DNA of 64,000 nt from an uncultured Tateyamaria sp. GTDB lineage: Bacteria > Pseudomonadota > Alphaproteobacteria > Rhodobacterales > Rhodobacteraceae. The translations under genes were made by a program, and so were the position numbers. The notes beneath the pieces are model-generated. The model searched no databases. It worked only from the letters and a program-made list of their open reading frames with translations, and was not told the DNA's origin. The DNA is taken from positions 140,205 through 204,204 of the forward strand of contig NZ_CANKXW010000009.1 of NCBI RefSeq assembly GCF_947487805.1, given 5' to 3'. This document shows positions 60,933 to 64,000 of this stretch, one piece after another. Within the stretch, counting starts at the first letter, position 1; each line of letters starts with the position of its first letter.

Positions 60933-61248
60933 TCCACATCACCTCCGATGCTAGAAGGATGCCCGCGCCGCTCATTTTCATGAGGGGACCAAGGCTTTCC
61001 CGTGTGAGCGTGCTATCCCCCGCTTGGATCACCCGAAATTCGCGCCGGGCTGGCGAGTGGATGAGTTGATACAAAGCCAAGCACCGCACCGCCTCTAGGA
61101 CGTGCGGCCCGGCTTCGTCGGCTGTGTAGTCGCGCCCGGTGAACGCATCCGCGACACGCCAGCTTGCGGCCAAAACGGCTTCCGCCCGGTCGGCGCTGAC
61201 ACCTGCTTCAAGCGCCACGTCTGCCACGGTGATGGTGGGATATGTCAT
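60901..61248 (-). CDS. Phage head-tail connector (gp6-like) protein
   Basis: 115 aa. Small alpha-rich: ADVALEAGVSADRAEAVLAA and AVRCLALYQLIHSPARREFR resemble gp6-type head-tail connectors. It overlaps both neighbours (4 nt with protease, 32 nt with portal), tight coupling typical of phage morphogenesis genes. Confidence 0.6.
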   Translation of the reverse strand: MTYPTITVADVALEAGVSADRAEAVLAASWRVADAFTGRDYTADEAGPHVLEAVRCLALYQLIHSPARREFRVIQAGDSTLTRESLGPLMKMSGAGILLASEVMWNVATDTQEET

Positions 61249-61826
61249 GGCAGGATCACCGTGTGCGGGCGCACCGGGTGCGCAGTTTGCATAGCCCGCA
61301 ATTCGGCCTGTGCGTCTTCATATGCGGGCCGCGTGACTAGGCTCAATTCGTAGAGGACCAGTGCAAGGATGGTGCGGATGAACACCCCTTCATTGCCGGG
61401 TTCCGGGTCCAGACGTTCCGTTTCGCCAGCGGTTTCAGACGGGGGAACCCGGAAACCCGGAGATATGCCGCTAACCAGACCAGCGCCCAGCATAGTGAGT
61501 GCGTCTCGCACATGGGTCACGTCCTCAAGTTCGGGGGCAATCGTCGCTTCAAAGGTCAATGCCTCATCATCGGCGGCCAATATCAGGGACCCATTGCGAC
61601 GGCTGGCCAAGGGCTTGTCGAAGTCATGGCCAAAGAGCAGGGTCACTTCCCGGTCTTCATTCTCAAGCGTCCAGTTGAACGCACCGGGTGCGATGCGTTC
61701 CTTACGGACGCGGCCCCGGTCGGCCATGGTGGCGAGTGAGTTGTATGGAAAGCGGCCCCGGATTTGAGGCCGCTTCCCGGCCCGCCGTACCTCTAGGTCA
61801 GCGGGCCAAAAGGTGCGGCGTTCCAT
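61245..61826 (-). CDS. HK97-family prohead protease
   Basis: 193 aa, peptidase family U35. Conserved features: FNWTLENEDREVTLLFGHDFDKPLASRR (GHD with the catalytic His region), GLVSGISPGFRV and YELSLVTRPAYEDAQAEL with the Ser-containing segment. It cleaves the scaffolding part of the capsid protein. Lies directly downstream of the capsid gene (1 nt gap), opposite to the HK97 order. Confidence 0.88.
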   Translation of the reverse strand: MERRTFWPADLEVRRAGKRPQIRGRFPYNSLATMADRGRVRKERIAPGAFNWTLENEDREVTLLFGHDFDKPLASRRNGSLILAADDEALTFEATIAPELEDVTHVRDALTMLGAGLVSGISPGFRVPPSETAGETERLDPEPGNEGVFIRTILALVLYELSLVTRPAYEDAQAELRAMQTAHPVRPHTVILP

Positions 61827-61827
61827 C

Positions 61828-63084
61828 TTATGCGCGGTCCTGAACGCCGGTCAGTTTGAAATAATGGGTGGCCGTGCGCTGGATCAGCACATCCAAGAAC
61901 GCGAACATGGTTAGGGCAATCTTGCCCGTTTTGCTTTCACTGTAGGGGTCCACGATGAGTTCCGGGCTTCCCCACGTGGGCACATAGGCGTGATTGCCGG
62001 ACCCGAAAAAGACCGTGGATGCGCCCTTGTCCGTGGCGTCACGCGCCCCACGGGCGGATACCTGGCTGGACCACAGCGTGCCAAAGCCCGCCGCCTTGAG
62101 CCGGTCCAGTTCGGACACAGCCGTGCCCGGGATGAGCGTGTCGGCAAGAGTTTGGTGCACGATGGGCGCACCGGCGATGCGGACCTGCGACGGGCTGGAC
62201 AGTTTGGCAGTCTCTTGGATTTCCGTGGCCCGCAAGAGGAAGTCGGAAAAGCTGGCCACGTCATCAAGCGCCGCCGTTCGGCCACCCGTAAGAACCGCAT
62301 CAAAGCCCGCCGGGGTCTCCCCCGTGCCGTCGCCTTGGAAGATGGCAAGGTCAATTCCCTCGCGCATCACCTCTGCCAGATCGCGGCGAAGAATGGACCC
62401 AAGAGCGGAGTTTTGACGTGCGGCTTGCCGGGTCATCACGTAACGCCCGGTGGCGGTGTGCATGGCGGGGGCCGTGGACGTGGTGGTGATTGCACCTGCA
62501 TCCGCGCCGGACCCTTCCGATACCCACGCAATGCCCGTGCCGCCGGTGATTTCCGGGAACGTGGGCTGGCCAGAAACTTGCAGGACGTTGACGCCAAAAC
62601 GGCCCGCCGCGCTCGTTTCAAAGAACCGCTCAAGGGCGTTCATCACAGGCCGGGTAGACAGTTCGCCCGTGGTGCCCGGTGCCGTGTCCGTCACCGCATC
62701 CGCGCGTTGCTCAAGGGCTTCCCAAGGAAACCGCATCCCCTTGGACCCAGCCCCGTGGCGCGTCTCAAGTTCGGTGGACACTTCCGCCTCACGGCCCGTG
62801 AGCGCCTTACCGTCCGTCTGTGCAGCCACCACGGCGGAAAGATCAAAGGCCCGGCATTCACGCTCAAAGTCCTGTGCGGCATTGTCCGGCTCTTTGATTT
62901 GCGCCCGTTCCGCATCTTCAAGAATGACGGCGGCGCGGTATTCCGTTTCCGCATTGGCGTAGGCTTCCGTGAGAGATCGCAGTTCCGTGCGGCCCTCATC
63001 ATTGATGGTCTCAGCGGACTGGATGGCCGCCATTTGTTCCCGCCGCTGCGATTGGGCGAGTTGGATTTCCTGACTACGGAGCAT
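61828..63084 (-). CDS. HK97-type major capsid protein
   Basis: 418 aa from ATG 63084; the frame continues upstream but lies in the HNH gene. Residues 1-100 form a charged coiled-coil delta (scaffold) domain (RREQMAAIQSAETINDEGRT, AETEYRAAVILEDAERAQI). The mature part has QPTFPEITGGTGIAWVSEGS, a P-domain and the E-loop-type QGDGTGETPAGF turn, ending in AYVPTWGSPELIVDPYSESKTGKIALTMFAF. Confidence 0.9.
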   Translation of the reverse strand: MLRSQEIQLAQSQRREQMAAIQSAETINDEGRTELRSLTEAYANAETEYRAAVILEDAERAQIKEPDNAAQDFERECRAFDLSAVVAAQTDGKALTGREAEVSTELETRHGAGSKGMRFPWEALEQRADAVTDTAPGTTGELSTRPVMNALERFFETSAAGRFGVNVLQVSGQPTFPEITGGTGIAWVSEGSGADAGAITTTSTAPAMHTATGRYVMTRQAARQNSALGSILRRDLAEVMREGIDLAIFQGDGTGETPAGFDAVLTGGRTAALDDVASFSDFLLRATEIQETAKLSSPSQVRIAGAPIVHQTLADTLIPGTAVSELDRLKAAGFGTLWSSQVSARGARDATDKGASTVFFGSGNHAYVPTWGSPELIVDPYSESKTGKIALTMFAFLDVLIQRTATHYFKLTGVQDRA

Positions 63085-63445
63085 GGTGTTCCTCGTGGTT
63101 TGCAGGGTTGGGGTCGATCCCGGCGGCGTTGAGGAAGTCATCGCGGCCTTGGATTGCGGTGCGCCCGGTCTTCCGGGGGCGTTTCTCTTTGCCCGCGTGC
63201 CGTTCGGCATTGGTCTTTTGCGAGTGGCAGGACGGGCAGAGATATTGGAGGTTGGTTGGGTCGTAGATGCCGATACCCACGTCCTCACAGACAGAGCGGG
63301 GCACGATGTGGTCCACATCCCCGGTCATCCCAAGGTAGACGCTGCAATCGGGTTGCTCACACCGGAAAGAGGCCCGGTGCGCCACAAAGGAACGCACGGC
63401 GGCCCATCGGGCGGTCTTGAGCGGTGCGGTAGAGGTCCGGGCCAT
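63074..63445 (-). CDS. HNH endonuclease
   Basis: 123 aa. The HNH motif is DVDHIVPRS, with CEQPDCSVYLG and YLCPSCHSQK as zinc-binding Cys pairs. Phage HNH proteins of this type assist the terminase in packaging and normally lie next to it, as here. It overlaps the capsid start by 11 nt and the terminase stop by one base. Confidence 0.88.
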   Translation of the reverse strand: MARTSTAPLKTARWAAVRSFVAHRASFRCEQPDCSVYLGMTGDVDHIVPRSVCEDVGIGIYDPTNLQYLCPSCHSQKTNAERHAGKEKRPRKTGRTAIQGRDDFLNAAGIDPNPANHEEHHAP

Positions 63446-63930
63446 TACAGCACCTCCACTTCATAGGTGGGCTTCACGGCGTCCCGAGCGCGTAGCAGTG
63501 CGGAACACGCGAGGATGAGGGATTGGGCTACGTCGATGCGTGCCGTGAGGTGGGACTTGCAGATTTGGACCGCGCCCGTGGTGGACACCTTCACATCCGC
63601 TTCCGCCAAGGACCCCTCCAAGAGGATGGAACGGCGCATAGTGATCGCACCGGCCTTGAACATCCGTCGCGTGGCCAGCACATCGGCGTTGCCGTCTTTC
63701 GGGCCGTTGCCCCGAAACTCCAGCGGGATGGACAGTTGTGCGCGGGCCATGGCGGTTCGGAGTTCCGCGTCCCGGTATCTGTCACAAGAGACAGAGCGCA
63801 CCGGGTGCGGGCCGATGCGTTCCAACAATTCGGTGAGAAACTGTTGAAGGTCAGACACCGCGCCGGAGGTCTCAATCAGATCCCCGCCATCGGCGGCGCG
63901 GACGTAAAAATCCCCAACTTGATTGGTCAT
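63445..63930 (-). pseudogene. Phage terminase large subunit, 3' fragment (interrupted by IS)
   Basis: About 160 residues matching the C-terminal nuclease part of a terminase: SCDRYRDAELRTAMARAQL, DVLATRRMFKAGAITMRRS and ARIDVAQSLILACSALLRARD. The ATPase half is missing. Upstream sequence (63938 onward) is insertion-sequence-like, so the gene is truncated. Coordinate 63930 marks the first ATG in the remaining frame, not an authentic start. Confidence 0.75.
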
Positions 63931-63937
63931 CCCCCAC

Positions 63938-64000
63938 TGAAGTGGTCCTCCGCTATGTTTAGGAAAACGGAGGAAACACATGGCAAACAAGCGACCGAAG
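63938..64000 (+). mobile_element. Left end of an IS3-family-like insertion sequence
   Basis: From TGAAGTGGTCCTCCG on, the sequence contains a CCTCCG/CGGAGG inverted pair, a strong GGAGGAAACAC ribosome binding site and a short ORF start typical of IS3-type transposase orfA. Exact boundary is uncertain between 63921 and 63938. The remainder is outside the window. Confidence 0.6.
63980..64000 (+). CDS. Transposase OrfA, 5' end only
   Basis: ATG at 63980 after GGAGGAAACAC; only MANKRPK is visible before the window ends. The basic N-terminus resembles IS3-family OrfA starts; identification depends on the following sequence. Confidence 0.5.

Noticed and set aside
57548..64000. A gene transfer agent cluster
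   Set aside because: Gene transfer agents of this group have portal before protease and capsid, and carry tail genes next to them; this element has a different order, phage-type regulators and tRNA-adjacent position.
1..64000. A CRISPR array
   Set aside because: No regularly spaced identical 25-40 nt repeats were found; the repeat families seen are dispersed singles.
57548..64000. Duplicated tRNA-Ser 3' end as an attachment site
   Set aside because: No second copy of the TTCGAATCCCTTCGTCTCCG segment was found inside the window; the far end of the element is not included.

Overview
The window reads as a chromosome segment of a Roseobacter-group alphaproteobacterium (Rhodobacteraceae, order Rhodobacterales); genus and species cannot be fixed from sequence alone. 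The support is high GC content, the fabI-fabB-fabA block next to an Irr-type Fur regulator, the miaB / phoH / ybeY / corC / lnt / metK order, and a SAM/SAH-type riboswitch in front of metK, a class known from Rhodobacterales. Nearly all of 1-57.4 kb is densely packed core and catabolic genes. From 57.5 kb to the right edge there is an integrated phage-type element beside a tRNA-Ser gene.

Layout. 1-9.9 kb: a translationally coupled accessory operon (GST, SDR, LacI regulator, NTF2-like, PNPOx-like, small membrane protein, bicupin, methyltransferase, MetE-like, RraA-like, CIA30-like) with a convergent enolase-superfamily gene; it looks like an uncharacterised catabolic module. 10-18.2 kb: minus-strand catabolic genes (zinc alcohol dehydrogenase, MFS pump, pcaB, pcaD, endonuclease/phosphatase-family protein, PLP dehydratase, alpha/beta hydrolase, haloacid dehalogenase). 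18.3-23.3 kb: FKBP, fabI-fabB-fabA, a 2OG-Fe(II) oxygenase and irr. 23.4-33.6 kb: a soluble chemoreceptor-like protein, miaB, an OmpA-type protein and a lipoprotein sharing a small module, phoH-ybeY-corC-lnt, the riboswitch with metK, and a YbjN-type protein. 33.7-40.5 kb: a class III aminotransferase, rpsA, ihfB, lapA, trpF, GNAT, trpB. 40.5-45.6 kb: DUF2237, serine hydrolase, DUF2332, pth, an orphan possible PLAT-like protein, rplY. 45.8-57.4 kb: MFS, lldD, a Tat-exported nitroreductase-like protein with a MarR regulator, trmB, aroA-cmk, trpA, a PagL-like protein, ychF, an HTH-TPR regulator and a 52-aa membrane peptide.

The 57.46-64 kb element contains, on the minus strand, a terminase fragment, HNH nuclease, HK97-type capsid, prohead protease, connector, portal, a small unknown protein, an XRE regulator and a second HTH protein followed by an unusual pair of crossing inverted repeats. 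The order capsid-protease-connector-portal is the reverse of classical HK97 phages and of Rhodobacter-type gene transfer agents. No tail, lysis or integrase gene is seen before the window ends. The best working idea is a satellite-like, capsid-forming mobile island or a rearranged prophage remnant. What appears to be the left end of an IS3-type insertion sequence at about 63.94 kb truncates the terminase gene.

A family of short GC-rich intergenic repeats (five copies seen) sits at gene ends. One copy lies exactly where the ybeY start codon would be expected. The usual aroA-cmk-rpsA-ihfB and trpFBA neighbourhoods are split into two parts about 13 kb apart, which suggests past rearrangement.
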